Shown: in pieces, positions 1-8,937 of the stretch
Position numbering within the stretch: the stretch's first letter is position 1
Layout of the letters: each line of letters starts with the position of its first letter
Source: JADJNW01 sp033761835
Lineage (GTDB): Bacteria > Bacteroidota > Bacteroidia > Chitinophagales > Saprospiraceae
NCBI GenBank assembly: GCA_033761835.1
Contig: JANRME010000304.1
Coordinates: forward strand, 1 to 64,000
Length of the DNA stretch: 64,000 bases
Direction of reading: 5' to 3'
Translations under genes and position numbers: made by a program
The notes under the pieces: generated by a model
The model's database searches: none
Told to the model about the DNA's origin: nothing
The model's input: the letters and a program-made list of their open reading frames with translations, nothing else

Positions 1-90
1 ACTGAACCGACAATAGAAAAAAAACGAATGAAGTCAATGTCAAAACCCTACTGCTCATCTCGAATTTCTCAATTTCTCAATTTCCAAATT

Positions 91-984
91 TCAAACCTCC
101 AACTGATCCAACATATCATTCAATTGCTCGTCTGAATCAAAAGGAATCACAATTTGCCCTTTACCTTTGCTTTTCAACTTCACCTGAACACGTGGCGTAC
201 CGAAGCGTTCTCGCAAGCGCTGTTGCACCTGTTCGTAGCCATCGGATAGCGAGGTTTTTTCTTTTTTTACAGGTTTATCTTCGTTATAAGAGCTTGATAA
301 ATTCTCCAAAGCCCTTACCGATAAAGCTTCGCGGATCGTTTTGCGAAACAAAGAATCACGCAAGGCATAATCCTCTATGCCAGCGAGTACACGTGCATGC
401 CCCATCGAGATGGCACCTTCTTTAATCGCTTTTTGAATATCGGGCGGTAGTTTTAATAAACGCAAATGGTTGGTAATCGTACTGCGTTTTTTACCTACCC
501 GTTCTGAAAGTTGTTCATCCGTAAAATTGCATTCCTCTTTCAGGCGAGACAAAGTCAGAGCAACCTCTATGGCGTTTAGATTCTCTCTTTGAATATTTTC
601 TACCAGTGCCATCTCCAACATTTCCTGGTCGTTCGCCAGGCGAATATAAGCTGGGATTTCGGTTAGACCAGCCATCTTGGAGGCACGCAAGCGGCGTTCG
701 CCCGAAATCAATTGGTACTCATTTGGGCTAAGCCGCCTAACCGTAATGGGTTGAATCAATCCATAAGTCTGAATCGAAAGCGAAAGCTCTTTCAATGCTT
801 CTTCATCGAAATCATTCCTTGGCTGAAAAGGATTCACTTCGATTTCATCTACCGTAATCATCGCCACTGTGTGCGAGAGTTCTTTTACAACTTCTTCCTG
901 ATTTTCAGCTACTTGGTCTTCAATATTTGCCAGTAATGCCCTCACACCCAAGCCAAGCGCCTTTTTATCTATTTTTTTTGCCAT
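91..984 (-). CDS. parB: Chromosome partitioning protein ParB
   Basis: ParB is the CTP-dependent DNA clamp that loads at parS sites and works with ParA in chromosome segregation. The N-terminal region carries the ParB/sulfiredoxin-like domain with the GERRLRA box typical of chromosomal ParB (about residues 95-101), followed by the helix-turn-helix 'KKRSTITNHLRLL' and a C-terminal dimerisation segment. Length (297 aa) is normal. The open frame begins with a TTG at 987, but the ATG at 984 giving MAKKIDKKALG is the better start. It lies 22 bp downstream of parA on the same strand, so the two probably form a parAB operon. No parS palindrome (TGTTTCACGTGAAACA) was seen in the window. Identification is secure. 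Confidence 0.95.
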   Translation of the reverse strand: MAKKIDKKALGLGVRALLANIEDQVAENQEEVVKELSHTVAMITVDEIEVNPFQPRNDFDEEALKELSLSIQTYGLIQPITVRRLSPNEYQLISGERRLRASKMAGLTEIPAYIRLANDQEMLEMALVENIQRENLNAIEVALTLSRLKEECNFTDEQLSERVGKKRSTITNHLRLLKLPPDIQKAIKEGAISMGHARVLAGIEDYALRDSLFRKTIREALSVRALENLSSSYNEDKPVKKEKTSLSDGYEQVQQRLRERFGTPRVQVKLKSKGKGQIVIPFDSDEQLNDMLDQLEV

Positions 985-1006
985 CAATACATTACAATTT
1001 GAAATA

Positions 1007-1810
1007 TTAAGTCAATTCGGTTGCTGGAATTTGAACGGTTACTTTGTCGCCATTTTTCTCCAAAAATTCTTTCGCTAAGTTCAGAAAATTCACGCTGCCT
1101 CGGCTAGTCGCATCGAACATCACCACTGGCATATGCATACTCGGCGCTTCGCCTACGCGGGAGTTACGATGAATCACAGTGTCAAATACCAAACCTTTGA
1201 AAATTTCGCGCACTTCGCCAACAATTACATTTGACAAACGCAAGCGACTGTCGTACATGGAAAGTAAAATACCTTCGGTTTTAAGCGCAGGGTTCAATGT
1301 TTGTTTCACCAATCGAATGGTGTCCTGCAATTTGCCCAATCCTTCGAGTGAATATTGCTCGCATTGCACCGGAATCAATACAGAATCAGCGGCAGTCAAG
1401 GCGTTTACCGTAATCAAACCTAAAGAAGGCAGACAATCAATGAATACATAGTCATAATCCCCTTTTACCTTATCTGCAACGGCTTTTAGCACAAACTCTC
1501 GGCGCGGACGACCGGCTAATTCCAATTCAGCACCCACCAAATCAATACTCGAAGGAATGATGTGCAAATTGGGCGTTTCGGTTTCATAAATAGCATCCGC
1601 TGGATTCAACTCATTGATAAGACAGTCATAAATCGTCGTTTCTGCAGTATCCGGCATAATACCTACGCCCGATGAAGAGTTTGCCTGTGGGTCAGCATCA
1701 ATGAGCAATACCCTTTTATCTAAAATGGCTATACTCGCTGCCAGGTTGATGGCCGTAGTGGTTTTACCAACGCCACCTTTTTGATTAGCAATCGCTACAA
1801 CTTTTCCCAT
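1007..1810 (-). CDS. parA: Chromosome partitioning ATPase ParA/Soj
   Basis: ParA-type Walker ATPase that forms a nucleoid-bound gradient and moves ParB-parS complexes. The deviant Walker A motif KGGVGKTT sits near residues 11-18, the 'LLIDADPQANSSS' Walker A' segment near 35-47, and 'VFIDCLPSLGLI' is the Walker B region. Length (267 aa) fits chromosomal Soj proteins that lack an extra N-terminal DNA-binding domain. It is the upstream gene of a parA-parB pair on the minus strand. The 5' region (about 1811-1860) carries short reiterated word-like sequence rather than a Shine-Dalgarno site, as elsewhere in this window. Confidence 0.95.
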   Translation of the reverse strand: MGKVVAIANQKGGVGKTTTAINLAASIAILDKRVLLIDADPQANSSSGVGIMPDTAETTIYDCLINELNPADAIYETETPNLHIIPSSIDLVGAELELAGRPRREFVLKAVADKVKGDYDYVFIDCLPSLGLITVNALTAADSVLIPVQCEQYSLEGLGKLQDTIRLVKQTLNPALKTEGILLSMYDSRLRLSNVIVGEVREIFKGLVFDTVIHRNSRVGEAPSMHMPVVMFDATSRGSVNFLNLAKEFLEKNGDKVTVQIPATELT

Positions 1811-1995
1811 TATATGATGACTTTATAGATGATAGAAGTCAGAGTTTAGACTCTCAGAGACCATTCTCGTATCTTCTAATTAAAAATTAATTCTGCAATC
1901 GTTATCAGTAAGCGCTATTAACAAACCTTGATAAGCAAGTAGTAGTGGTGCTAAAGGAGGAGATCCGACATCCGTTTTCTGTTTGCCCGACTTCT

Positions 1996-2676
1996 CTAAA
2001 TCTCCAGGCTTTCGCCAATGGAAAGCAAAATTAATTCTTTTCCTCGTTTTGCGAAAGCATTTTTTGCAGCATCGTGGTCAATTTTAATATAACCAAAAGT
2101 ATCGTAGTGGCAACCGATGATCTTTTCGCACTCAATAAAGTCACTGGCAATGCAAGCGTCATCGTAGCTCATCGTAAAATTGTCTCCTATCGGCAAAATA
2201 GCAAAATCGAGCTTCGGGCAAGTCATCGGTATTAATTTCATGTCCATTGTCAGTGCTGTATCACCAGCATAATAAAAGCAATTTTGATCGTTCCAAATTA
2301 CAAAACCGCCAGGATTGCCACCGTATGAGCCATCAGGAAAGCTACTCGAATGAATCGCAGTGACGCATTTTACGATGCCAAAGTCAAATTTCCATTTGCC
2401 ACCGTGATTCATCGGATGTCCTTTGATTCCTTTCTGACCGTAATAGCCCACAATTTCTGCATTGGAAATAATAGATGCACCGGTATGTTGTGCGATGAGT
2501 TCTGTATCCGCAATATGGTCGCCATGCGCGTGGGATAGCAGGATATAATTCGCTTTTAAATTATCTATTTCTATATGCGTAGCTAACTCATTATGACTAA
2601 TAAAAGGATCAAAAACAAGATACTTGCTTTTCACTTCCATACCAAAGGAAGCGTGCCCGTAATACGTGATTTTCAT
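1996..2676 (-). CDS. UPF0173-type metal-dependent hydrolase (metallo-beta-lactamase fold)
   Basis: Metallo-beta-lactamase superfamily hydrolase of the UPF0173/YtkL type; the physiological substrate is unknown. The metal-binding motif 'SHAHGDHIAD' is visible (HxHxDH), together with 'YYAGDTALTMDMKL' carrying the bridging Asp and 'GCHYDTF' carrying a late His. No signal peptide, so a cytosolic enzyme. The frame is open to 2712, but MKITYYGHASFG is the classic beginning of this family and I start at the ATG at 2676. It is a single gene between parA and a DUF1573 lipoprotein gene. Confidence 0.85.
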   Translation of the reverse strand: MKITYYGHASFGMEVKSKYLVFDPFISHNELATHIEIDNLKANYILLSHAHGDHIADTELIAQHTGASIISNAEIVGYYGQKGIKGHPMNHGGKWKFDFGIVKCVTAIHSSSFPDGSYGGNPGGFVIWNDQNCFYYAGDTALTMDMKLIPMTCPKLDFAILPIGDNFTMSYDDACIASDFIECEKIIGCHYDTFGYIKIDHDAAKNAFAKRGKELILLSIGESLEI

Positions 2677-2823
2677 AACATTTTTACTTTTCAGGTTTTG
2701 CAAAAGACCCACCTCCTAAGATAAATGCTTTTGGCAAAAAGCGCATTAAATTTCGTGTAAATTTTGCTCGCTTTTTTAAAATCTTGCCAAGAAACGTTTA
2801 AAGATCGCCCATATAATTAAAAG

Positions 2824-2862
2824 AAAAATGGGTGGCTTACGAAAAGTAAGCCACCCATTTTT
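2824..2862. terminator. Rho-independent terminator
   Basis: A perfect 17-bp stem (arms 2824-2840 and 2846-2862, GC-rich core GGGTGGCTTAC) with a 5-nt loop is flanked by A and T runs on both sides. It lies just past the stop of the DUF1573 gene and can work in either direction. Confidence 0.85.
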
Positions 2863-2885
2863 TAATCTATAAGATGGTGATAAAA

Positions 2886-3410
2886 TTACTGATTCACCTG
2901 GGTACTTGCATCAGCACCACCGGTTACCACACCTTTCAAAGAAAGGAAAGTTTGTGGCGGGTTGGTGTTTGCAGTAAGGGTTACCTTTTGATTCCGGTTA
3001 CCACTTTTACCCGCTGAGTTGAATTCTACAACGATTTCACCGGTTTTGCCTGGAGCAATCGGTTCGCGTGGCCAGCTTGGCACGGTGCAACCGCAGCTAC
3101 CTTTTGCATCGCTGATCACCAAAGGCTCTTTACCTGTGTTTTTGAATTTGTAGGTGTGCGATACTTTTGTACCATCCTGAACCGTACCGAAATCGAATTC
3201 AGTTTCTTCAAATTCCACAGTAGTCGTAGGACCAGTTGGTACAGTTGCTTGTACAGAAGCGCTGGCATTTGGATCAGCAGGTTGTACACCTGTTTCAATG
3301 GCATCCCGTGCGGCATCTTTTACATCCTTATTAGTAGTTTGGCAGCTTGCAAGCATAGCTAATACCGCTATCGCCATAAGTAAAGGTCTGATTTGCTTTA
3401 ACATCATCAT
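2886..3410 (-). CDS. DUF1573-domain lipoprotein
   Basis: Exported lipoprotein with a C-terminal DUF1573 (ASH/MSP-like beta-sandwich) domain, very common in Bacteroidota; function unknown. After MMMLKQIRPLLMAIAVLAML comes the lipobox LASC, giving a lipidated N-terminus. A short Ala/Pro/Thr-rich linker follows, then 'FEETEFDFGTVQDGTKVSHTYKFKNTGKEPL', the DUF1573 signature with its 'GSCGCT' turn. The frame extends to 3482, but that would put about 24 polar residues before the signal peptide, so I use the ATG cluster at 3404-3410. Single-gene unit ended by the hairpin at 2824-2862. Confidence 0.85.
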   Translation of the reverse strand: MMMLKQIRPLLMAIAVLAMLASCQTTNKDVKDAARDAIETGVQPADPNASASVQATVPTGPTTTVEFEETEFDFGTVQDGTKVSHTYKFKNTGKEPLVISDAKGSCGCTVPSWPREPIAPGKTGEIVVEFNSAGKSGNRNQKVTLTANTNPPQTFLSLKGVVTGGADASTQVNQ

Positions 3411-3699
3411 TTCTGGTTTTAACAGTTTAGTGAAGAATTTTTGTGGAAATAAGTTGCAATTATCCAACAACTTAACTGCCACAAAGTTACTGAATGCTGA
3501 GGCAACTTGTGTTAACGCTGTGGCAATAATTGTTAATGAGGTGTTAATCTGGGAAGATGATGGGATGAATTCAAGGTAGAATTTTGATAATCATTTTAAA
3601 GCTATTGCAATTGAAATGTAAAATTTACAAGGATTGCTAAAAATCGTTTGCGACTACGATATTATGGGCTTATTTTTACTGCTTTAATTTAGACTTAAT

Positions 3700-3849
3700 A
3701 TGAATAAGCCAAATTATTTCGCGTCGCCCGATTCAACTCAAATTCAACTTCCTTTCCCGCTGCCGGTGGTGCAAGGCAAAAAATTAAAGAAAAAATGCTG
3801 CAAAAAATACAAGGAAGGGAAACGCTGCAAAAAATGTCCAGGCCGCTAA
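3700..3849 (+). CDS. Small Cys/Lys-rich protein (49 aa)
   Basis: ATG-initiated ORF of 49 codons in a 750-bp stretch with no other gene. The product has a neutral N-terminal half (MNKPNYFASPDSTQIQLPFP) and a very basic C-terminal half with two cysteine pairs, CC and CKKC, in the pattern CCKKYKEGKRCKKCPGR. Four Cys within 14 residues embedded in Lys/Arg suggest a tiny metal- or nucleic-acid-binding knuckle; this is inference. I have the impression that similar CC-KYK-GKRC-CP peptides occur in other Bacteroidota, but this cannot be tested here. No signal peptide. Downstream at 3850-3890 is AT-rich TTGATT-type reiteration. Confidence 0.6.
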   Translation: MNKPNYFASPDSTQIQLPFPLPVVQGKKLKKKCCKKYKEGKRCKKCPGR

Positions 3850-4160
3850 TTCATTGATTGTTGATTATTTTTTATTGATTTTTAATCGCTCGAAATAGGT
3901 TTGCTTTGGAATTGGTTTTTGGACTACCAAATATTGAGTTTTTTCTCTCCAGAACAATTATTTTCATCCATTCTATTTTTAAACAAGTCTTTTATTTTTG
4001 CATTTTTGCGAAAACAACCCTTCTTTTGCGAAGTATTTTTAGAAATTCTTATTGGAACAATCCAAGTAGAATAGATTTTTACTTCGATGCTTCAAACTTT
4101 TTAAACACATAAATACTTTTGAACCATTGAACATTCTGAACTTTTTTAAACCCTGAAAAT
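3850..4160 (+). other. Intergenic region upstream of topA
   Basis: No gene is seen. The region begins with ATTGATTGTTGATT-type reiterated sequence and contains a TATTTTTG match to the Bacteroidota -7 box at 3993-4000. Immediately before the topA ATG it carries a word-repeat leader (TTGAACCATTGAACATTC and similar, 4119-4160). Confidence 0.5.
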
Positions 4161-6761
4161 ATGCCGAAGCATTTGTTGATTGTGGAGTCGCCAGCCAAAG
4201 CAAAGACGATTGAAAAATTTTTGGGAAAAGATTTTACAGTCAAATCTAGCTACGGACACGTGCGCGATTTGGAAAAAGGCGAAGACGCAGTAAATATTCA
4301 AAAAGATTTTGAACCCAAATATGTCGTTTCTCCTGAAAAGCGAAAAGTAGTCAAGGAACTGAAAGATTGGGTGAAAAAAGTGGATGAAGTGTGGCTCGCA
4401 ACGGATGAAGACCGCGAGGGAGAAGCCATCTCCTGGCATTTGTGCCATGTGTTGGGTTTGGATGAGCGAAATACCAAGCGCATCGTATTTAGGGAAATCA
4501 CAAAACCAGCTATTCAAAACGCTATCCAGCAACCACGCCACGTGGACATTGACTTGGTCAATGCGCAGCAGGCTCGTCGCATCTTGGATCGGATTGTAGG
4601 ATACGAATTGTCGGGCGTGCTTTGGCGCAAGATCAAAGGCAAGCTTTCGGCAGGTCGAGTACAATCGGTTGCGTTGAAATTGGTCGTTGAGCGGGAGCGC
4701 GAAATCAATCAATTCAAATCGACACCTTTTTATAAAATTGTCGCGCTTTTTGATGTTAAAAACGAGCAAGGTAAAATCGTTGCACTGAGAGCCGAAGCGC
4801 CGCAGCGATTCGATGCAGAGAAAGACGCCGAAACCTTCCTGAAGAATTGCGTTGGCGCTACTTTCAAAATTGACGACATTGAAGTGCGCCCGCTCAAGCG
4901 TCGCCCTGCTGCACCATTCACTACTTCTACATTGCAACAAGAAGCCAGCCGAAAGCTGGGATTTTCTGTATCGCGCACGATGTCGGTGGCGCAGCGTTTG
5001 TACGAAGCAGGTCATATTACTTATATGCGTACCGACTCGACCAATTTGAGTGGTATTGCGGTAAATGCTATTGCACAAGAGATTGAAAAACAATACGGTA
5101 AGCAATACGTTCAGGTTCGAAATTATAAAAATAAAGTTGCCAACGCACAGGAAGCACACGAAGCAATTCGCCCAACTTATATCGATCACCAAAGCGTTAC
5201 TGCCGACCGTGACGAACAGCGTCTGTATGAATTGATATGGAAACGCACAATTGCTTCGCAAATGGCGGATGCGGTTTTGGAAAAAACGGTGGTGAAAATT
5301 GGTATTTCTACCATGCCCAAAGAGCAATTAAATGCTGAAGGTGAGGTGCTTAAATTTGATGGATTTTTAAAAGTTTATCTGGAATCCAGTGATGACGATG
5401 AAGATGAAGAAGCTAAGGGAATGCTGCCACCGCTCAAGGTAAGTCAAGTATTGCCTTTGAATTCTATGACCGCGACCGAGCGTTTCACACGACCACCGGC
5501 CCGATACACAGAAGCTGCATTGGTAAAAAGATTAGAAGAATTGGGCATTGGACGCCCATCTACTTATGCGCCGATCATCAGTAAAATCATGGAAGAAGGC
5601 AGAGGCTACGTCGTGAAAGAAGTCCGCGAAGGCGTGGAAAGAAAATACACAGTTCTGACTTTGAAAGATGGCGCTATTGCAAAAAAACAAGAAAGCGAAA
5701 TCACAGGAGCAGTGAGCAACCGTTTGATTCCGACCGATTTGGGCATTACTGTAAGTGACTTTTTGGATGAGCATTTTGAAAAAGTAATGAATTATCAATT
5801 TACTGCCGACATTGAAAAGCAATTCGACGATATTTCCAACGGTAAGCGCCAATGGACTGCGATTCTGAAAGATTTTTACACACCTTTCCACGAAACGGTT
5901 GAAAATACATTGGAAAATGCGGATCGCCCTTCGCGGGAGCGCATTTTGGGCAAAGACCCTTCGTCTGGACATACTGTACTTACACGGATGTCGCGCAATG
6001 GGCCGGTAATTCAAATTGGCACACCGGAGGAATTAAATGGAGAAGAAAAGCCACGTTATGCAAATTTGCAACCAGGGCAATCCATCGAAACCATCACTTT
6101 TGAAGAAGCGATGAAGCTCTTCCAGTTGCCAAGAGAATTTGAAAAATATAAAGGGCAGGAAATGTCAATAGGTCTCGGTCGTTTTGGTCCTTATGTGAAA
6201 TTTGGCGAGAAGTTTATTTCCATTCCTCGTGGCGAAGATCCGTTGAGCATTAGTCGGGAGCGAGCCATTGAATTGGTGGAGCAAAAACTCAAGGAAGACG
6301 CGCCTGTTGGCACGTATAAGGGCGAACCGATCATCAAGGGCAAAGGACGGTTCGGGCCTTTTATTAAATGGCAGGATTATTTTGTGAATGTGCCGAAAAG
6401 ATACGATTTTGACAATTTGAAGCTGGAAGATATGCACGCACTTATCGAGGCTAAAGTGAAAAAAGAAGCTAATCGCTATGTGAAGCGCTGGGAAGAGGAA
6501 GGTATTGATATCGAAAATGGACGTTGGGGACCTTTCATTCGTTTTGGTAAAGAAATGATTAGCTTTCCGAAAAAGGATGGACAAAAAGTGGATGCCGATA
6601 TTGCAAAAGCAATGACTTTGGAAGAAGTGAAAGCGGTCATCGTTGAGAAAATTCCGGATGCTTTTGAGAAAAAGAAAAAAGCAGCAAAGAAGACAGGCAC
6701 AAGCGCAAAAAAATCCACTGCGAAAAAAACAGCGAGTAAAAAAACGGCGAGCAAGAAATAA
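4161..6761 (+). CDS. topA: DNA topoisomerase I
   Basis: Type IA topoisomerase that relaxes negative supercoils. The Toprim domain starts at once (HLLIVESPAKAKTIEKFLG, catalytic Glu9; acidic triad region TDEDREGE with Asp82 and Asp84). The catalytic tyrosine is Tyr288 in 'ITYMRTDSTNL'. Instead of C-terminal zinc fingers the protein has three topoisomerase C-terminal repeats, each with a 'GR(F/W)GP(Y/F)(V/I)(K/R)(F/W)' core, typical of this phylum. It ends in a roughly 30-residue Lys/Ala/Thr tail resembling histone H1, likely to bind DNA. Length 866 aa. Several long antisense open frames here are codon-bias shadows. The DUF3467 gene follows 30 bp downstream. Confidence 0.97.
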   Translation: MPKHLLIVESPAKAKTIEKFLGKDFTVKSSYGHVRDLEKGEDAVNIQKDFEPKYVVSPEKRKVVKELKDWVKKVDEVWLATDEDREGEAISWHLCHVLGLDERNTKRIVFREITKPAIQNAIQQPRHVDIDLVNAQQARRILDRIVGYELSGVLWRKIKGKLSAGRVQSVALKLVVEREREINQFKSTPFYKIVALFDVKNEQGKIVALRAEAPQRFDAEKDAETFLKNCVGATFKIDDIEVRPLKRRPAAPFTTSTLQQEASRKLGFSVSRTMSVAQRLYEAGHITYMRTDSTNLSGIAVNAIAQEIEKQYGKQYVQVRNYKNKVANAQEAHEAIRPTYIDHQSVTADRDEQRLYELIWKRTIASQMADAVLEKTVVKIGISTMPKEQLNAEGEVLKFDGFLKVYLESSDDDEDEEAKGMLPPLKVSQVLPLNSMTATERFTRPPARYTEAALVKRLEELGIGRPSTYAPIISKIMEEGRGYVVKEVREGVERKYTVLTLKDGAIAKKQESEITGAVSNRLIPTDLGITVSDFLDEHFEKVMNYQFTADIEKQFDDISNGKRQWTAILKDFYTPFHETVENTLENADRPSRERILGKDPSSGHTVLTRMSRNGPVIQIGTPEELNGEEKPRYANLQPGQSIETITFEEAMKLFQLPREFEKYKGQEMSIGLGRFGPYVKFGEKFISIPRGEDPLSISRERAIELVEQKLKEDAPVGTYKGEPIIKGKGRFGPFIKWQDYFVNVPKRYDFDNLKLEDMHALIEAKVKKEANRYVKRWEEEGIDIENGRWGPFIRFGKEMISFPKKDGQKVDADIAKAMTLEEVKAVIVEKIPDAFEKKKKAAKKTGTSAKKSTAKKTASKKTASKK

Positions 6762-6791
6762 CAAATTTCATAATTTCCAATTTACAAAATC

Positions 6792-7109
6792 ATGGAAGAC
6801 AGCAAAAAAGGGCAGAATCAACTCAATATAGAATTATCGGAAGAAATTGCGGAGGGCGTGTATTCCAATTTAGCGATTATTTCGCATTCTCCATCAGAGT
6901 TTGTGCTGGATTTTATTCGCATCATGCCGAATGTACCCAAAGCAAAGGTGAAGGCTCGGATTATCTTGACGCCACAGCACGCCAAGCGTTTGCTGAATGC
7001 TTTGAATGATAATATCAAAAAATACGAATCGCAGTTCGGATTAATCGATGAGCCAGAGCAGCCGCCATTTCCACCGATGAGTTTTAATACGCCCAAGGCG
7101 CAGGCCTAA
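6792..7109 (+). CDS. DUF3467 protein
   Basis: Cytosolic 105-aa protein of the DUF3467 family, widespread in Bacteroidota and of unknown function. The family core is visible: 'GVYSNLAIISHSPSEFVLDFIRIMPNVPKAKVKARIILTPQHAKRLLNALNDNIKKYE', a small beta-rich domain followed by a helix. The C-terminus is Pro-rich. It lies 30 bp after topA on the same strand and could be cotranscribed; an AATTTC-type word-repeat leader (6763-6791) precedes the ATG. Confidence 0.8.
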   Translation: MEDSKKGQNQLNIELSEEIAEGVYSNLAIISHSPSEFVLDFIRIMPNVPKAKVKARIILTPQHAKRLLNALNDNIKKYESQFGLIDEPEQPPFPPMSFNTPKAQA

Positions 7110-7116
7110 CTTTGTT

Positions 7117-7156
7117 ATTGGTTACCGGGGAGGTTGAGCAATCCCAGATAACCAAT
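7117..7156. terminator. Bidirectional hairpin between convergent genes
   Basis: ATTGGTTA (7117-7124) pairs with TAACCAAT (7149-7156), and an inner GGGA/TCCC pairing is possible. It lies between the stops of the DUF3467 gene and the minus-strand gene ending at 7163. It lacks a strong U-tract on either side. Confidence 0.5.
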
Positions 7157-7162
7157 GATCCA

Positions 7163-7813
7163 CTATTTCCTACCATCTAAAGCCTTGCCGCTCAATTGCG
7201 CTTTTTTCAGCAGCCCGGCTATGGTCGCTCTGGAATTGCCTTGATAGGTATTCTTGATTATTTTTACCAAACCGATGCTTTTGGCGTACCATTCAATGAT
7301 TTCAATAACAAGAACTGATTTATTTTTTTCAGTAAAAACCAATTTGGTTTCTATTTTCAAACAATCGGTAAAGTTGCGCAAGGGCGTTTGCGCGGTTTCA
7401 AATCCTTGTGCATTTACTTCCAAAGTAAGCGTTCCTGCCGTTTCGCCAGTCTTGTAAGGGGTTTTGCTATTATAAATTTTATATTTTTCAAAAGTAGTTG
7501 GATATAATAAAAGCGGATTTGTAAAAACATATTCCTGGTTGGCAAAGCCAAAAGCTTTAAGCTTCAAACCCTCTTGGTTCTTGCTTTCCAAACGTCTTTG
7601 TCCATCGCTTTCGACACGCCACAATTCTTGAGAAGCACTGTCCACCTGAAAATACAAATGATGTAAAGGAAGCTCGGGGCGGGCGATATTTTCAAAAATC
7701 AGGGAATCGCTTGCTTGGTTGGTCAGATAATCGGCAATAAGAATACCACTCTGTGCAGTCGTTAAACGCCACAATAGCATGAAAATCAGGCCCAAACCAA
7801 GCTTTTTTATCAT
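7163..7813 (-). CDS. Secreted hypothetical protein
   Basis: I do not recognise the family. The 216-aa product has a clear signal peptide (MIKKLGLGLIFMLLWRLTTAQ) and a mature part rich in beta-strand-like segments, with no cysteines evident that would indicate lipidation. Its start overlaps the stop of the upstream FKBP gene by the four bases ATGA (7810-7813), so translation is coupled and the two are one operon. It may be a periplasmic partner or substrate of the isomerase; that is inference from the coupling only. Confidence 0.7.
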   Translation of the reverse strand: MIKKLGLGLIFMLLWRLTTAQSGILIADYLTNQASDSLIFENIARPELPLHHLYFQVDSASQELWRVESDGQRRLESKNQEGLKLKAFGFANQEYVFTNPLLLYPTTFEKYKIYNSKTPYKTGETAGTLTLEVNAQGFETAQTPLRNFTDCLKIETKLVFTEKNKSVLVIEIIEWYAKSIGLVKIIKNTYQGNSRATIAGLLKKAQLSGKALDGRK

Positions 7814-8268
7814 AAATAATCTACCAATTCGATTTCAAAAATAAGCACAGAGTTAGCAGGTACACTGCTTGTTCCTGTTGCGCCATAGCCCAAGCTTGAA
7901 GGTATAAAAAATGTGCCTTTTCCGCCTCTCTTGAGTTTTGGAATGCCGATTTGCCAACCGGCTATGAGTGTGGTCAATTGAAATGGACGCGCTTGATTAC
8001 CAGGCGTTTGATCAAAAACGGTGCCGTCCAATAGATAACCTTTGTATTTTACAATCACATTGGAAGTGGGAGAAGGAAAGCCGCCAACGCCGGGTTCGGT
8101 GATGATATAATATATACCCGAAGAATCTGCTGTGGCGTTAAGGTTATTATCTCTTAGGTATTGTTCGATTTTTTGCTTATCAATTGGGTCTTGATCGGGT
8201 TCGTTTTTCTCTTTGTCACAAGCGAAAATCGTGATTCCCAATAAAGCTAAGAATATCCATTTTTTCAT
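7810..8268 (-). CDS. FKBP-type peptidyl-prolyl isomerase lipoprotein
   Basis: Prolyl cis-trans isomerase and probable folding factor anchored in the cell envelope. MKKWIFLALLGITIFAC is a lipoprotein signal with lipobox TIFAC. The C-terminal FKBP domain has 'VIVKYKGYLLDGTVFDQTP', 'LIAGWQIGIPKLKRGGKGTFFIPSSLGYG' and 'PANSVLIFEIELVDY', which contain the usual ligand-pocket residues. The open frame runs up to 8352, but the segment before 8268 reads as untranslated leader. A TACCTTTG -7 box lies 22 bp upstream of the ATG. ATGA overlap with the next gene. Confidence 0.9.
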   Translation of the reverse strand: MKKWIFLALLGITIFACDKEKNEPDQDPIDKQKIEQYLRDNNLNATADSSGIYYIITEPGVGGFPSPTSNVIVKYKGYLLDGTVFDQTPGNQARPFQLTTLIAGWQIGIPKLKRGGKGTFFIPSSLGYGATGTSSVPANSVLIFEIELVDYL

Positions 8269-8290
8269 GTTCGGTCTTTTTTGCGAAACG

Positions 8291-8298
8291 CAAAGGTA
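8291..8298 (-). promoter_or_regulatory. -7 promoter element of FKBP gene
   Basis: Minus-strand TACCTTTG matches the Bacteroidota -7 consensus TAnnTTTG 22 bp before the chosen ATG. No clear -33 TTG at standard spacing. Confidence 0.45.
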
Positions 8299-8390
8299 AG
8301 CAATAGCGCTGTTTTGGAATAGCAGAAATATACTTTTATGCTGGTTTGTCAAATGGCAGTCAGGAAGGGTAAATGTAATAACTATAATAA

Positions 8391-8427
8391 AATAATCGGA
8401 TAAGTTTTTTGAACCTATCCGATTATT
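8391..8427 (-). terminator. Terminator of the lipoprotein array
   Basis: AATAATCGGATA (8391-8402) pairs with TATCCGATTATT (8416-8427), and the pairing can continue inward with one mismatch. It lies just past the stop of the last array gene (8455, minus strand). Confidence 0.7.
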
Positions 8428-8454
8428 ATAATCTTTAGGAATATTATAATAAAA

Positions 8455-8919
8455 TTATGGCAATGTATTAATATCTACTACTCTATGATAAGTAGCAAGC
8501 CCATATCCTTTATAAACATTCTTTATTTCGATGGGGGCAGGTAGCTTTGGATCAAGAGGATAAGTGGTCAAACTTAATTGTTCATCCCCATCAAAATATA
8601 TGGCTTGAGTTCTCCAAATAAATTTTTCGTAATTATACCTGTAATAAACTTTTCCTCGACCTAAAATTTTTTCTTGATCGAGTAAAGGCGTTTCGCTTTG
8701 TAATACAAAAGATTTTCCTTTACCACTATTATCGGTTTCTAATAGTAGAACAACACCTTCTTTATAAGGCACGAGTCGAGCAAAGCCTTCAAATACTGTG
8801 TATTCGTCATTCTTATCAAATTTAGAAAAATCAAAACGTTCTGTAAGATTTAATTTTTCTTCTGTTTTGCAGGAAAGTAGTCCTGCCAGTAATAGTAAAG
8901 ATAATACATAATTTTTCAT
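8455..8919 (-). CDS. Small lipoprotein, array member without Cys-rich tail
   Basis: One of four tandem paralogues (8455-11058); no named family recognised. Lipoprotein signal MKNYVLSLLLLAGLLSC. The mature core shares with its neighbours the order 'DFSKF...DEYTVFEGFARLVPYKEGVVLLLE', 'FVLQSETPLLDQEKILGRGKVYYR', 'IYFDGDEQLSL', 'PIEIKNVYKGYGLATY' and a final 'VVDIN'. It ends right after that point (154 aa), so it lacks the Cys-rich module present in the other three. It is the most downstream gene of the array and is followed by the hairpin at 8391-8427. Confidence 0.75.
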   Translation of the reverse strand: MKNYVLSLLLLAGLLSCKTEEKLNLTERFDFSKFDKNDEYTVFEGFARLVPYKEGVVLLLETDNSGKGKSFVLQSETPLLDQEKILGRGKVYYRYNYEKFIWRTQAIYFDGDEQLSLTTYPLDPKLPAPIEIKNVYKGYGLATYHRVVDINTLP

Positions 8920-8937
8920 ATCTGTCCAATTTAAAGA

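Noticed and set aside
1..2000. parS site near parAB
   Set aside because: I looked for a TGTTTCACGTGAAACA-like palindrome and saw none in the parAB region or elsewhere in the window.
4146..5327. 393-codon open frame antisense to topA
   Set aside because: It lies wholly opposite a certain topA coding region, has a His/Phe/Arg-rich composition typical of antisense reading of AT-rich genes, and shows no domain. Shadow ORF.
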